Of a stretch of DNA of 64,000 bases, positions 33,057 through 43,392 are shown piece by piece. The DNA comes from a candidate division WOR-1 bacterium RIFOXYB2_FULL_46_45 (GTDB taxonomy: Bacteria > Margulisbacteria > WOR-1 > XYC2-FULL-46-14): assembly GCA_001771585.1 (NCBI GenBank), contig MEUE01000004.1, positions 49,977-113,976 of the forward strand, in the 5' to 3' direction. Positions within the stretch are counted from its first letter, which is position 1. Every line of letters starts with the position of its first letter. Below the pieces are notes generated by a model. That model was not told the origin of the DNA and searched no databases. It was given only the letters and a program-made list of their open reading frames with translations. The position numbers and the translations under genes were made by a program.

Positions 33057-34300
33057 GTTCCGGTATACTTTTTAAAAGCTACAACAGCGTTATGCCCTCC
33101 AAAGCCGAATGATTCCGATATCGCGAAATCCACATTTTGAACGCGGGAAACGTTGGGAACATAATCCAGGTCGCAATCGGGATCTTTCTCCTCATAATTG
33201 ATCGTCGGCGGGATAAGGCCGTTTTTAATCGTCAAGACAGTGGCAATCGCCTCTACTCCTCCAGCCGCCCCCAGCAGATGCCCGATCATCGACTTGTTAG
33301 AACTTATCGGAAGCTTGTACGCCCTCTCACCAAAAACGGTTTTTAGAGCCATCGTTTCAAACTTGTCGTTTAAAACCGTTGACGTCCCGTGGGCATTAAC
33401 ATAGTCGACCCGGTCGGGAGAGACCCCGGCATCTTTTAAAGTCGCCCGGATCGCCCTGACCGCGCCGTCTCCTCCCGGAGCCGGAGCAGTTATATGGTGG
33501 GCATCGCCGCTCATCCCGTAGCCGACCACCTCCGCGTAAATTTGGGCGCCACGCGCCTTGGCATGCTCCAATGTTTCCAGGATCAAAATACCCGCCCCTT
33601 CCCCCATTACAAAACCGGAACGTTTTGCTTCAAAAGGGCGGGAAGCGATGTGGGGAGTATCGTTATATGCGGTGGTCAAGGCCTTGGCGGCGCAAAAACT
33701 TCCCAAACCCAATGGGGTAATCGCGGCTTCGGTCCCTCCGGTTATCATCACCTCCGCTTCGCCGCGCTGTAAAACCCTGAAAGATTCTCCTATATTATGC
33801 GTTCCCGAAGCGCAGGCGGTAACCACACAGCTGTTCGGCCCTTTTGCCCCGATATTGATCGAAACATATCCGGCCGCCATATCGCAAATCATGAAAGGGA
33901 CCGTAAAAGGGGAAAGCTTGCCAGGACCTCTCTCCAAAAGGGTTTTGGCCTGTTCTTCCAAAAATCCGATCCCGCCGATTCCCGAGCCGATAAAGACCCC
34001 GGTCCTTTCGCTGTTTTCGGGAGTAACGGTTAGTTTGGCATCTTTAACCGCCAATTGCGCGGCGGCAATCGCAAACTGGATAAATTTGGCCAGGCGGCGG
34101 GCCTCTTTCTTCTCCAAATAATTTCCCGGCTCAAAATCCTTAACCATCCCGGCAATGCGGGCATCAAAAGCGCTGACATCAAAATGGGTAATTTTTTCAA
34201 GTCCGCTTTTTCCGGCAATTAAATTTTCCCAAAATATTTCATGCCCGATCCCAAGCGGCGTCACCGCTCCCAGTCCGGTTACAACAACCCTCTTATACAT
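33053..34300 (-). CDS. fabF: Beta-ketoacyl-ACP synthase II
   Basis: VVVTGLGAVTPLG; TACASGTHNIGESFR; NAHGTSTVLND; SNKSMIGHLLGAAGG. Confidence 0.97.
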   Translation of the reverse strand: MYKRVVVTGLGAVTPLGIGHEIFWENLIAGKSGLEKITHFDVSAFDARIAGMVKDFEPGNYLEKKEARRLAKFIQFAIAAAQLAVKDAKLTVTPENSERTGVFIGSGIGGIGFLEEQAKTLLERGPGKLSPFTVPFMICDMAAGYVSINIGAKGPNSCVVTACASGTHNIGESFRVLQRGEAEVMITGGTEAAITPLGLGSFCAAKALTTAYNDTPHIASRPFEAKRSGFVMGEGAGILILETLEHAKARGAQIYAEVVGYGMSGDAHHITAPAPGGDGAVRAIRATLKDAGVSPDRVDYVNAHGTSTVLNDKFETMALKTVFGERAYKLPISSNKSMIGHLLGAAGGVEAIATVLTIKNGLIPPTINYEEKDPDCDLDYVPNVSRVQNVDFAISESFGFGGHNAVVAFKKYTGT

Positions 34301-35264
34301 TTACGCTCTCCTCGTATTCGTTCAAGATATCCTTAATTATCGCCGCCGCCGGCCTGATCGTACGGTCTTTTATCTTCCAGACATTTTCTCCGGAAAAGAC
34401 AACTCCGTTTTCAACGTCACCCTGCTGTGAATTGATCAGCGCCTGAATGATGCAATAAACCAAACTGCAGTTCTTCAGGCAATAATCACACCCCATCGGC
34501 GTTGGAACGCTTTTGTCGAGGATCCGGTTGACAAAAGCGGTCTTTAAAGCATGTCCGGGCATGCCTACGGGAGAAGCAATAATAACAACGTCTCCCTCTT
34601 TTGCCCTCTGATAGACCTCTTTATAGGCCCGGGCGGCATTGCATTCTTCGGCCAGAACAAACCGGGTGGCGATTTGTACCGCGTTCGCCCCCAGCCGCAT
34701 AAATTCGGCAATCTGGGATCCGTGGTAAAATCCTCCCGCTCCCGCCACCGGAAAATCCGGACCGACCGCTGAACGAACCTCCGGAAGGATCTCTTTGATG
34801 GAACGCAAGGTCCCAAGATGCCCTCCCGCTTCTTTTCCTTCAACCACAACGGCCGGAGCTCCAAGTTTTTTGGAAAGAAGCGCAAACTTGGCGCTTGAAA
34901 CGATCGGGACAATCTCGGTGACCGAACCTTTGGCCATTTTAAAGATGTCGCGGGAAAACCCGGCGCCGGTAAAAATAACGTCGATCTTTTCTTTGATCGC
35001 GGTATTCACCAGCCCGATAAATTCCCTGGCGGCAAACATTATGTTGACCCCGATTATCCCATTCCCTCCGGCAATTTGACGCGCCAGGCGGATCTCTTCG
35101 GCCAATTCTTCAAAGGCCATCCCCGAAGCGCCAATTACGCCAACCGCGCCGGTTTTGGCAACCGCGCCGGCCAGCGCTCCGGTTGAAATCCTGATCGCCA
35201 TCCCTCCCTGTATGAGAGGGAGGTCCGCCGTGTAACGGCCTATTTTAAATTTAGGCAGATTCAT
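34293..35264 (-). CDS. FMN-dependent enoyl-ACP reductase (FabK)/nitronate monooxygenase family
   Basis: PLIQGGMAIRISTGALAGAVAKTGAVGVIG; VVEGKEAGGH; position in fab cluster. Confidence 0.85.
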   Translation of the reverse strand: MNLPKFKIGRYTADLPLIQGGMAIRISTGALAGAVAKTGAVGVIGASGMAFEELAEEIRLARQIAGGNGIIGVNIMFAAREFIGLVNTAIKEKIDVIFTGAGFSRDIFKMAKGSVTEIVPIVSSAKFALLSKKLGAPAVVVEGKEAGGHLGTLRSIKEILPEVRSAVGPDFPVAGAGGFYHGSQIAEFMRLGANAVQIATRFVLAEECNAARAYKEVYQRAKEGDVVIIASPVGMPGHALKTAFVNRILDKSVPTPMGCDYCLKNCSLVYCIIQALINSQQGDVENGVVFSGENVWKIKDRTIRPAAAIIKDILNEYEESVNV

Positions 35265-35276
35265 CTTCCCCCTCGC

Positions 35277-35519
35277 CTATTTTTGGTGGGACAATATATA
35301 TGTTACCGTATCCCCGACCGTTTTAATTTTCTCCGCGTCTTCGTCCGGGATTGATGTGCCAAAAGCCTCTTCAAGAGCCATAACCAATTCTACTGTGTCC
35401 AGAGAATCGGCGCCCAAATCATCGACAAAAGAAGATTCTTTTTTTACCTCTCCTTCCGCCACTCCCAGCTGTTCGACTACCACCTTTTTTACTTTTTCCA
35501 AAACTTGCGCTTCATCCAT
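35277..35519 (-). CDS. acpP: Acyl carrier protein
   Basis: [40 protein letters not shown]. Confidence 0.97.
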   Translation of the reverse strand: MDEAQVLEKVKKVVVEQLGVAEGEVKKESSFVDDLGADSLDTVELVMALEEAFGTSIPDEDAEKIKTVGDTVTYILSHQK

Positions 35520-35537
35520 TTCCTATTTCACCTCCCT

Positions 35538-36287
35538 TTAAGTGTTCATCAGCATTCCGCCGTTAACGTTTATAACCTGGCCGGTAATGTAATCCGCCGC
35601 GACGGACGCCAAAAAGACCACGGCATCGGCAATATCTTTCGGCTCCCCCAGCTTCTTCATCGGAATTTGAGCGAGCATCTGCTCCTTTACGTTCTCCGGA
35701 ATTTTATCGGTCATCGCGGTCCTGATAAATCCGGGAGCGATCGCGTTGCAGCAAATCCCTCTACTGGCCGATTCTTTGGCCACGCTCTTGGTAAAAGCGA
35801 TCACTCCCCCTTTTGAAGCCGCGTAGTTGGCCTGTCCGAAATTCCCCATCTCCCCCACAATCGACGCAATGTTGATTATTTTACCTTCTTTTGCTTTTAT
35901 CATCAAGGGCAAAACCGCTTTGGTGCAATTAAAGACCCCGGTCAGGTTGACGGCTATGACCGCGGCCCAGTCCTCCGGTTTCATCCGCAAGAGCAGTCCG
36001 TCTTTGGTGATCCCGGCGTTGTTGACCAGGATGGAAATCTTTCCCATCTTCCCGGCTATCTCTTTTACCGAATTTTCCACGTCGGAGAGATCGGTTACGT
36101 TGGTTTTAATCGCCATGGTCTTAACACCAAGCGCTTTAATTTCGTCGGCGGTCTTTTGAGCCGGTTCCATATTAATATCGGAGATGACAATGTCCGCTCC
36201 GGCCAAAGCCAGCTCGCGCGCAATCGCCGCTCCAATCCCCTGCGCCGAACCGGTTACAAAAGCAACTTTATTTTTTAGAAGCATCAA
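35538..36287 (-). CDS. fabG: 3-oxoacyl-ACP reductase
   Basis: VTGSAQGIGAAIA; LVNNAGITKDGLLLRM; NYAASKGGVIAFTKSVAKE. Confidence 0.96.
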   Translation of the reverse strand: MMLLKNKVAFVTGSAQGIGAAIARELALAGADIVISDINMEPAQKTADEIKALGVKTMAIKTNVTDLSDVENSVKEIAGKMGKISILVNNAGITKDGLLLRMKPEDWAAVIAVNLTGVFNCTKAVLPLMIKAKEGKIINIASIVGEMGNFGQANYAASKGGVIAFTKSVAKESASRGICCNAIAPGFIRTAMTDKIPENVKEQMLAQIPMKKLGEPKDIADAVVFLASVAADYITGQVINVNGGMLMNT

Positions 36288-37125
36288 AATCCTCCTTGAT
36301 TTTTTTTATCAATCCGGTTAGAACTTTTCCCGGGCCGATTTCCACAAATTCTTCCACGCCGTCCTTGAGAAGAAGTTTAATCGAATCTTCCCACAGCACC
36401 GGCATCGTCACCTGCTTAACCAGCAACTCTTTTATTATATCAGCTGAAGTCGCGAAATCGGCGGTTACATTTGCCACCACCGGGATTTGCGCGTTTTCTA
36501 TTTTGATTTTTTTCAACTCGTGGGCCAGCTTGTCCTGCGCCGGTTTCATCAGCGGACAATGGAACGGGGCGCTTACTTGCAACGGAATCACTCTTTTAGC
36601 TCCCGCCGCCTTGCAAAGTTCTCCGGCTTTTTCAACCGCCGAAGTTTCCCCGGAGATCACAACCTGTCCGGGAGAATTAAAGTTAGCCGGCCAGACCTCG
36701 CCGGCTTTTTCGCAGCATTCTTTTATTTTGTCGCGATTGAGTCCCAGAATTGCCGCCATTGCTCCGGCTCCGATCGGAACCGCTTCCTGCATGAACTTTC
36801 CCCGCAGATGCAATATCTTTACTCCGTCCTCAAAAGAAAGGGCTCCGGCGACATACAAAGCGGAATATTCTCCCAGGCTATGTCCGGCAACGGCATATGG
36901 AATGGTTGTTTTCGATTGTTCGAAAAGAGCGGCGCTGATTGTAAAGATCGCCGGCTGGGTGATTTCGGTCTTCTTAAGTTCATCCGCCGGACCTTCAAAA
37001 CAGATTTTTTTTAAATTAAAACCGAGGACCTCATTGGCACGGTCGAGAAACGCTTCCGCGAACCCGATCCCCATTCCGACTTCCTGCGACCCCTGCCCCG
37101 GAAAAACAAAAGCGATTTTTGTCAT
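36268..37125 (-). CDS. fabD: Malonyl-CoA:ACP transacylase
   Basis: FVFPGQGSQEVGMG; VAGHSLGEYSALYVAGALSFEDG. Confidence 0.97.
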   Translation of the reverse strand: MTKIAFVFPGQGSQEVGMGIGFAEAFLDRANEVLGFNLKKICFEGPADELKKTEITQPAIFTISAALFEQSKTTIPYAVAGHSLGEYSALYVAGALSFEDGVKILHLRGKFMQEAVPIGAGAMAAILGLNRDKIKECCEKAGEVWPANFNSPGQVVISGETSAVEKAGELCKAAGAKRVIPLQVSAPFHCPLMKPAQDKLAHELKKIKIENAQIPVVANVTADFATSADIIKELLVKQVTMPVLWEDSIKLLLKDGVEEFVEIGPGKVLTGLIKKIKEDFDASKK

Positions 37126-37486
37126 CGTTATTTATTCTAACAAACTTCAAAAGCATTTGCCAGAAGAAAAAAAGTAGCAATGAAAAATTAGGAGATACGC
37201 CGGATTAAAAGATTTGCAAAATAAATTTACACGCCAAACCTACTGTGCCAAAATCTCTTCCCAACAAACCCCTTGCCAAGTAAAAGCAAAACATCCGCAA
37301 TCAGTAGGAACGGGATCCCCAATGCTTCCTAATAATTGATTAAACACACCCAAAAACCTTTCGGCCAAGGCGGCCTTAAAAATTTTCCCTTCTAGTACGT
37401 AGCACAAATTCTGTGCCCCCTCGCCTACAGCTTGCCGGCCAGCAAGCATCTATGATAATATGAGTTGTCGCAGGGAGGTATTTATA

Positions 37487-37693
37487 ATGACAAAAAATTT
37501 TAAATCCTATTTGAAATTCAACGAAAGTAAATATGCGGGAAAATACGTTGTTTTTATAAAAGGAAAACTATTTAAAGCGGGAAATAACCTCCTTAAAATG
37601 ATTGAAGAAGCTAAAAAGAAATACCCAAAAGAAGTCCCCTTGATTACCAAACCACTAAGCGGAGAAAGCTATATTCTAAATGATCACTTTTAG
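37487..37693 (+). CDS. Small DUF5678-like protein
   Basis: MTKNFKSYLKFNESKYAGKYVVFIKGKLFKAGNNLLKMIEEAKKKYPKEVPLI; SD GGGAGG upstream. Confidence 0.7.
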   Translation: MTKNFKSYLKFNESKYAGKYVVFIKGKLFKAGNNLLKMIEEAKKKYPKEVPLITKPLSGESYILNDHF

Positions 37694-38090
37694 GTACAAA
37701 AAAGAGAGAAACCGCCGTGGTACGGAAGTCTATCGCCCAGTTGCCGAAGTTATATTGGAAAATGGCGAAAAATCAGTTGCGGTCAGCATGTACATTGATT
37801 CCGGAGCAGATATATCAATGATTCCCCTCTCCATCGGCAAGGCGCTTGGTTTCGATCAAAGAACTGAAGAAATTAAGGAGATCAAAGGCATCGCGGGAGA
37901 AGCCATTCCTTACATTATTAAAGAAGTTGGTTTCAAATTTCCCGGTTATGCTTTCAAAGGGAGAATTGGCTGGGCCTTGATAGAAGAAGTTCCTCTTTTA
38001 TTAGGCCGTTTTGATGTTTTCGCTAAATTTAAGATCGTTTTTGATGAGACGGAAAAATTCATACTATTTATACCAAAGCATCCTGCTTAA
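37680..38090 (+). CDS. Retropepsin-like (clan AA) aspartic protease
   Basis: MYIDSGADISMIPLSIGKALGFD (D-S/T-G-A active-site pattern); overlaps preceding ORF by 14 bp. Confidence 0.8.
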   Translation: MITFRYKKERNRRGTEVYRPVAEVILENGEKSVAVSMYIDSGADISMIPLSIGKALGFDQRTEEIKEIKGIAGEAIPYIIKEVGFKFPGYAFKGRIGWALIEEVPLLLGRFDVFAKFKIVFDETEKFILFIPKHPA

Positions 38091-38150
38091 ACCGGCTTCC
38101 TTTTATACTTACCATTTGCCAGAAGAAAAAAAATTTGTTATTATGATTTC

Positions 38151-39626
38151 ATGAAAAAAATAAATTTTAAGGGTAAAATTTTGGTGATCGGCTGCGGATC
38201 GGTTTCACAGTGCGCGATTCCATTAATTTTAGATCTAATTAATGTCCCGCCTAAAAATGTAACGATCATGGACTTTGCCGATAACCGCACTAGGGTAAAA
38301 AGCTCTCTCAAAAAGGGAGTCAAATACGTTTTTGATAAAATTACCAAAGACAATTACACCAAGCTTCTGGCAAACTATGTCGGCTCGGGAGATTTAATCA
38401 TCGACCTGGCCTGGAACATCGAATGCATGGCAATGATGCAATGGTGCCGCGATAATAATGTATTATATGTAAACACTTCAGTTGAAGAGTGGGACCCCTA
38501 CAAGGACGAACAACGCAACGACCCGACCAAATACACGCTCTACGCCAGGCATATGGATATCAGACAGCTTTTGAAAAAATGGGGAGACAACAACGGTCCG
38601 ACCTTTGTGGTTGACCACGGAGCCAACCCGGGACTGGTTTCGCATTTTACCAAAAACGCTTTAATCGATATCGCCAAAAAAATTATCGCAAAAAAACCGA
38701 AAGATAGGCGGAGTGAAGAGCTGCAAACACATATCGCCGACAAGAATTTTGCCAAGCTCGGCCAGGTGACCGGAACAAAAGTAATCCATATTTCGGAGCG
38801 CGACACACAAATCACCGACCAACCAAAACAATTCAATGAGTTTGTGAACACCTGGAGCATCGAGGGCTTTTATGAAGAAGGGGTAGCTCCGGCGGAACTG
38901 GGCTGGGGAACACACGAAAAAAATATTCCGCAAAACGCCTTTTTCCACAAAGAAGGGCCCCAAAACCAGATTTGCCTAAGTTCGCTTGGAATGAACACCT
39001 GGGTCCGCTCCTTTGTCCCCTGCGGAGAGATCACCGGAATGGTGATCCGCCACGGAGAAGCATTTGGGATCTCGGATCGTTTAACCGTTTGGGAGAATGG
39101 GAAAGCGGTCTACCGCCCCACCGTCCACTACGCCTACTGCCCGTCGGATGTGGCAATTAATTCTTTACATGAACTGGAAATGCGCCAGTTTAAGATGCAG
39201 GATAAATTAAGGATCATGAGCGATGAAATTATTGACGGACGGGATGAATTGGGGGTTCTCTTGATGGGACACGATTTTAATTCGTGGTGGTGCGGAAGTA
39301 TTCTGGATATCCACACCGCCAGAAAACTGGTCCCCCATCAGCAGGCGACGACACTGCAAGTCGCGATTTCAGCGGTGGCGGCGGCAATCTGGATGATAAA
39401 AAACCCAAGAATGGGATTCCGCCTCCCGGATGATATTGACCATGAAGCAATCCTAAAAGTTTCCAAGCCGTACATTAAGCCGTTTATCTCGAAAGCGGTC
39501 GATTGGACCCCGCTTAAAAATTTAAACACAAAGTTTACCAAGTTTGACATGGAACGGCCCAAAGACGAAGATGTCTGGCAGTTTACCTCTTTCCTGGTAG
39601 ACAAGGTCCCCTACACCACTAAATGA
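38151..39626 (+). CDS. hss: Homospermidine synthase-like (saccharopine dehydrogenase-fold)
   Basis: ILVIGCGSVSQCAIPLILDLI; FVVDHGANPGLVSHFTKNAL; length 491 aa typical of bacterial HSS. Confidence 0.82.
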   Translation: MKKINFKGKILVIGCGSVSQCAIPLILDLINVPPKNVTIMDFADNRTRVKSSLKKGVKYVFDKITKDNYTKLLANYVGSGDLIIDLAWNIECMAMMQWCRDNNVLYVNTSVEEWDPYKDEQRNDPTKYTLYARHMDIRQLLKKWGDNNGPTFVVDHGANPGLVSHFTKNALIDIAKKIIAKKPKDRRSEELQTHIADKNFAKLGQVTGTKVIHISERDTQITDQPKQFNEFVNTWSIEGFYEEGVAPAELGWGTHEKNIPQNAFFHKEGPQNQICLSSLGMNTWVRSFVPCGEITGMVIRHGEAFGISDRLTVWENGKAVYRPTVHYAYCPSDVAINSLHELEMRQFKMQDKLRIMSDEIIDGRDELGVLLMGHDFNSWWCGSILDIHTARKLVPHQQATTLQVAISAVAAAIWMIKNPRMGFRLPDDIDHEAILKVSKPYIKPFISKAVDWTPLKNLNTKFTKFDMERPKDEDVWQFTSFLVDKVPYTTK

Positions 39627-40741
39627 ATAGCGGATTAGAAGATAAAATCAGGAAACTGGTTAAAAAAGAGGGCTCACCGCTCATGCTGATCAGCAAAGAG
39701 GCGCTCAAAAAGCAGTACCAGACCTTCAAGCGCCATTTGGCGGACGTTGTCCCCTATTATGCGATCAAGGCCAATCCGCATCCCGAAATAATTAAGACCT
39801 TTGTCCATCTGGGCTCCGGTTTTGATGTCGCTTCTGCCGCCGAGATGGAGCTGGTTTTAAGTTTAGGCGCCTCTCCGGATAAAATTATTTTTGCCAACAC
39901 CATCAAGTCGGCCGAAGACCTTAAAAAAGCCTACAAAGCCAAAGTCCGTTTTATGACCTTTGACAACGAACCGGAGCTTTACAAAATAGCAAAATACGCT
40001 CCCGGATCAAAAGTTTTGGTCAGGATAAAGGTTGACAATGTCGGCTCGACCGTTGAATTGTCGCTTAAGTTCGGCGCCGATCCCGACCAGGCGTTGTTTC
40101 TGCTAAAAAAAGCTAAATCATTGGGCTTAAATCCGGCCGGGGTCTCTTTCCATGTCGGATCGCAGTGCGTCAATGTTGAAAACTACCAGAAAGCGCTTGA
40201 AATATCCTCCATGATCTTTGAAGAGGCAAAAAAGATCGGGATCCCGCTCTCAATTCTGGATATCGGCGGCGGCTTCCCGATCCGCCATTTTGACGACGAC
40301 AATCATATAACTTTTAAGGATATCGCCCGGCTGATCAAAAAAAAGATGCGGCGGCTCTTTGACAAGGATGTAAAATTTATCGCCGAGCCGGGGCGGTTTT
40401 TTGCCGGGCCGGCGGGGACATTGGTCACCCAAGTGGTCGGCCGAACCTTTAGGAATAACAAAAACTATTATTATATCAACGACGGGGTTTACGGCGATTT
40501 TTCGGGGATGATCTTTGACCACTGCAAATATCAGTTCAGATCCTTGCGCCGCGGGCAGAAATTTTTGTCAACTGTTGCCGGTCCGACCTGCGATTCGCTG
40601 GATGTCTTATCTTTGAGCGAGGATTTACCGGAGATGGATGTCGGAAATATTGTCTACGTCAAAAACATCGGCGCCTATTCCTGCGCTTCGGCGGTGCCGA
40701 ATTTTAATGGGTTTAAACCGGCAAAGATTTTAATGGTTTAA
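39623..40741 (+). CDS. Ornithine decarboxylase-like, fold III PLP-dependent
   Basis: YYAIKANPHPEIIKTFVHLGSGFDVASAAEM; FHVGSQC; ILDIGGGFP; EPGRFF; AGPTCDSLDVLS. Confidence 0.92.
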   Translation: MNSGLEDKIRKLVKKEGSPLMLISKEALKKQYQTFKRHLADVVPYYAIKANPHPEIIKTFVHLGSGFDVASAAEMELVLSLGASPDKIIFANTIKSAEDLKKAYKAKVRFMTFDNEPELYKIAKYAPGSKVLVRIKVDNVGSTVELSLKFGADPDQALFLLKKAKSLGLNPAGVSFHVGSQCVNVENYQKALEISSMIFEEAKKIGIPLSILDIGGGFPIRHFDDDNHITFKDIARLIKKKMRRLFDKDVKFIAEPGRFFAGPAGTLVTQVVGRTFRNNKNYYYINDGVYGDFSGMIFDHCKYQFRSLRRGQKFLSTVAGPTCDSLDVLSLSEDLPEMDVGNIVYVKNIGAYSCASAVPNFNGFKPAKILMV

Positions 40742-40755
40742 GAGAAGTTCTAATA

Positions 40756-41307
40756 CTATTTTGCAAATTCTACGTACTTGTCATTTAGTATTATTTCAAC
40801 TGACCACGGACGGGAAAATCCTGACCAAGGTTTAGTAGCTCTTGCCATCCAGCCATTTTTATATAAAACCCCGGAAAAAAGCAATGAATACATCTCATCA
40901 ACTACAGCCTCAACCGGTTTTCCAAGTAAAAAATTATAAAGCCTTGTTTTTTGTTGCTCTCCCGCCACACCGAGAAGACCGCTCTCAATTTTATGGTTAG
41001 AGTCAATTGTTATAATAGAATCAGGGGGTAACGAATTAACACAAATTGTCATCAGCCTGGCAACCTCCTCCGCTCCCCCCCTCAATAAAAACCCACTCCT
41101 GGAAAATTCGCCAAATTTAACTTTTCTGGCCGCAGAATGAATGACTTTCCAGGCAATCCCGTTTAAAAAGGGTGAATCCTCACTCATCCGATCATCTGAG
41201 GTTCTGATTATATGCCTGGTTTTACCGTTGGTATTTTTCGGCAAAAAGAAATCCTTTCTACTAATCAACATTCGATACCTAACCGATGCCGCTGCCAATA
41301 CACCCAT
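40756..41307 (-). CDS. Hypothetical protein
   Basis: 183-aa ORF in intergenic gap, no recognised motif. Confidence 0.6.
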   Translation of the reverse strand: MGVLAAASVRYRMLISRKDFFLPKNTNGKTRHIIRTSDDRMSEDSPFLNGIAWKVIHSAARKVKFGEFSRSGFLLRGGAEEVARLMTICVNSLPPDSIITIDSNHKIESGLLGVAGEQQKTRLYNFLLGKPVEAVVDEMYSLLFSGVLYKNGWMARATKPWSGFSRPWSVEIILNDKYVEFAK

Positions 41308-41404
41308 TTTATTTTCCTCCTTATACTCTTTTAAAGAGCTGTTTCATATCTATATATGTATCGTTAAAGCGGAAAGAAAATTTCAGGTTATTCTTATGCT
41401 TGCG

Positions 41405-42607
41405 TTATCCGCGGACTTCTTGGATTTTTCTGATCAGCAGAGGGACAATCTCGAGGACATCGCCCACTATTCCATAAGTAGCCACTTTGAAGATCGGGGC
41501 GTCGGGATCTTTGTTGATGGCAATAATCGTATCGGCACCCTGCATTCCAACCAGATGCTGGATTTTGCCGGAGATTCCGCAGGCAACATATAATTTGGGA
41601 GCAACCGTCTTTCCGGTCTGGCCGACCTGATGATGCGCCGAAATCCAGCCGGCATCAACGGTGGCGCGGGAAGCGCCGACCGCTCCGCCCAATACTTTCG
41701 CCAATTCTTCTATTATCGCAAAATTCTTCGGATCCCCTATCCCCCGCCCGCCGGATACGATTATCTCCGCATCTTGCAAATTAACTTTCGCCGATTCATC
41801 TTTTACAATTTCAATCAGCTTAACCAATAGGTCTTCGGTTTGGATATTGGGATTTTCCCTGATTATTTGGGATTTTGGATTTTGGATTTTGGATTTCCGG
41901 AAGACCTTCGGTCTTACGGTAGCCATTTGCGGCCTATGATTCGGCGAAATGATCGTCGCCATGATATTTCCGCCAAAAGCGGGACGGGTTTGCAACAGGA
42001 TTTTTCTCTCCGGATCGATTGCAAGTCCGGTGCAATCGGCGGTCAAGCCGCAATTGATACGGATTGCCATGCGGGCGGCCAGGTCGCGGCCGGTGGTGGT
42101 CGCTCCGATCAACATGATCTCCGGCTTATATTTATCAATTAAGCCGGTTATAACTCTGGTATACGGCGCGGTCCTGTAATCTTTAAGTTCCGGATCGCAA
42201 ACCAAATAGACCTTCTGCGCCCCGTGAGCAAAAAGATTCTCCGTCTCTTTTTCAATACCGGAGTCGCCCAAAAGAACCGCCGCGATTTCGCAATTTAAAT
42301 CTTTGGCCAGCAGCTGCGCCTCTCCCAATAGTTCATAAGTAACATTTTGAATCTTACCGTCACGATGCTCGGCAAAGACCCAAATCCCGGAATAAGCGGA
42401 TAGATCTTTGGTTTGGGGAGTTTGTTCTTCCCGCTTTATCTCAATAGCCTGAAACTTCTTACAGGCGGTAACACATGCTCCGCAAAGGTTGCAGCCGGCC
42501 TCGTCAATTATAGCTTTTTTATTTTCTATCCTGATAACAGCAAACGGACAAACTTTAACGCACAGCCCGCAGCCGATACACTTTTCTTCTATTACTTTAA
42601 TTCCCAT
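41405..42607 (-). CDS. etfA: Electron transfer flavoprotein alpha subunit with N-terminal 2[4Fe-4S] ferredoxin domain
   Basis: [17 protein letters not shown]...[54 protein letters not shown]. Confidence 0.95.
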   Translation of the reverse strand: MGIKVIEEKCIGCGLCVKVCPFAVIRIENKKAIIDEAGCNLCGACVTACKKFQAIEIKREEQTPQTKDLSAYSGIWVFAEHRDGKIQNVTYELLGEAQLLAKDLNCEIAAVLLGDSGIEKETENLFAHGAQKVYLVCDPELKDYRTAPYTRVITGLIDKYKPEIMLIGATTTGRDLAARMAIRINCGLTADCTGLAIDPERKILLQTRPAFGGNIMATIISPNHRPQMATVRPKVFRKSKIQNPKSQIIRENPNIQTEDLLVKLIEIVKDESAKVNLQDAEIIVSGGRGIGDPKNFAIIEELAKVLGGAVGASRATVDAGWISAHHQVGQTGKTVAPKLYVACGISGKIQHLVGMQGADTIIAINKDPDAPIFKVATYGIVGDVLEIVPLLIRKIQEVRG

Positions 42608-43389
42608 CAGATTATCTTGCGCTCCTTAATCTTCGCGACAACACCCGCAGCAATGTCGGCCGGCTCACCGGTTAACATCTCGCCCCCCCCTTTGGCCGGA
42701 GGAGAAAAGATCTTAACCACCTGGGTCGGAGACCCCTTTAACCCCGCTTTTTCGGGATCGCCGTTAATATCCGCCAACGACAGCGTTGGAATTTCCGATT
42801 TTTTTGCCTTCATCATCCCCTTAAGGGAGGGCATGCGCGGCTCGTTGATCTGTTTGACAACCGTAATAACTGCCGGCAGAGGAATTTCAACAATTTCGTT
42901 TTCCTCTTCAAGCATACGTTCAACCTTGGCCTTGTTATCGGCGACTTCAATCTTAACGGCAAAAGTTGCTTGGGGAATATTTAACCATTCCGCAATCCCC
43001 GGACCGACCTGGGCGGTATCGCCGTCGATCGCCTGTTTACCGCAAAGGATAAGATCGTATTTCCCGATCTTTTTGATCGCTTGCGCCAAAGTATATGATG
43101 TAGCCCAGGTGTCCGATCCGGCAAAAGCGCGGTCGGAAACAAGATAAACCTCATCCGCTCCCATAGCGACCGCCTGTTTCAATGCTTCTTTTGCCTGCGG
43201 CGGCCCCATGGTGATGACGGTAACTTTTCCGCCGTGTTGTTCCTTAAGCGCCAAAGCCGCTTCAATCGCGTTTTCGTCAAAGGGATTTACTATAGAAGGA
43301 ACACCCTCACGGACCAAAGTGTTGGTCTCGGGGTTGATCTTAACCTCGGTCGTATCCGGAACCTGTTTTATGCAGACGATGATATCCAT
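42607..43389 (-). CDS. etfB: Electron transfer flavoprotein beta subunit
   Basis: VCIKQVPDTTEVKINPETNTLVREGVPSIVNPFDENAIEAAL; ILCGKQAIDGDTAQVGP. Confidence 0.96.
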   Translation of the reverse strand: MDIIVCIKQVPDTTEVKINPETNTLVREGVPSIVNPFDENAIEAALALKEQHGGKVTVITMGPPQAKEALKQAVAMGADEVYLVSDRAFAGSDTWATSYTLAQAIKKIGKYDLILCGKQAIDGDTAQVGPGIAEWLNIPQATFAVKIEVADNKAKVERMLEEENEIVEIPLPAVITVVKQINEPRMPSLKGMMKAKKSEIPTLSLADINGDPEKAGLKGSPTQVVKIFSPPAKGGGEMLTGEPADIAAGVVAKIKERKII

Positions 43390-43392
43390 TGT

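Larger units (their letters stand above)
37154..38132. mobile_element. Putative small inserted module flanked by 20-bp direct repeats (DUF5678-like + retropepsin-like pair)
   Basis: CATTTGCCAGAAGAAAAAAA at 37154-37173 and 38113-38132, exact. Confidence 0.55.

Noticed and set aside
36296-37177. 293-aa plus-strand ORF
   Set aside because: Antisense to fabD, whose protein is unambiguous; composition typical of shadow ORFs.
37240-37449. 69-aa minus-strand ORF beginning MLAGRQAVGEGAQN
   Set aside because: Starts in a GCTTGC/GCAAGC palindrome, no RBS or recognisable family; possibly a gene remnant but not supportable as a CDS.
42413-43147. 244-aa plus-strand ORF
   Set aside because: Antisense to etfA/etfB.
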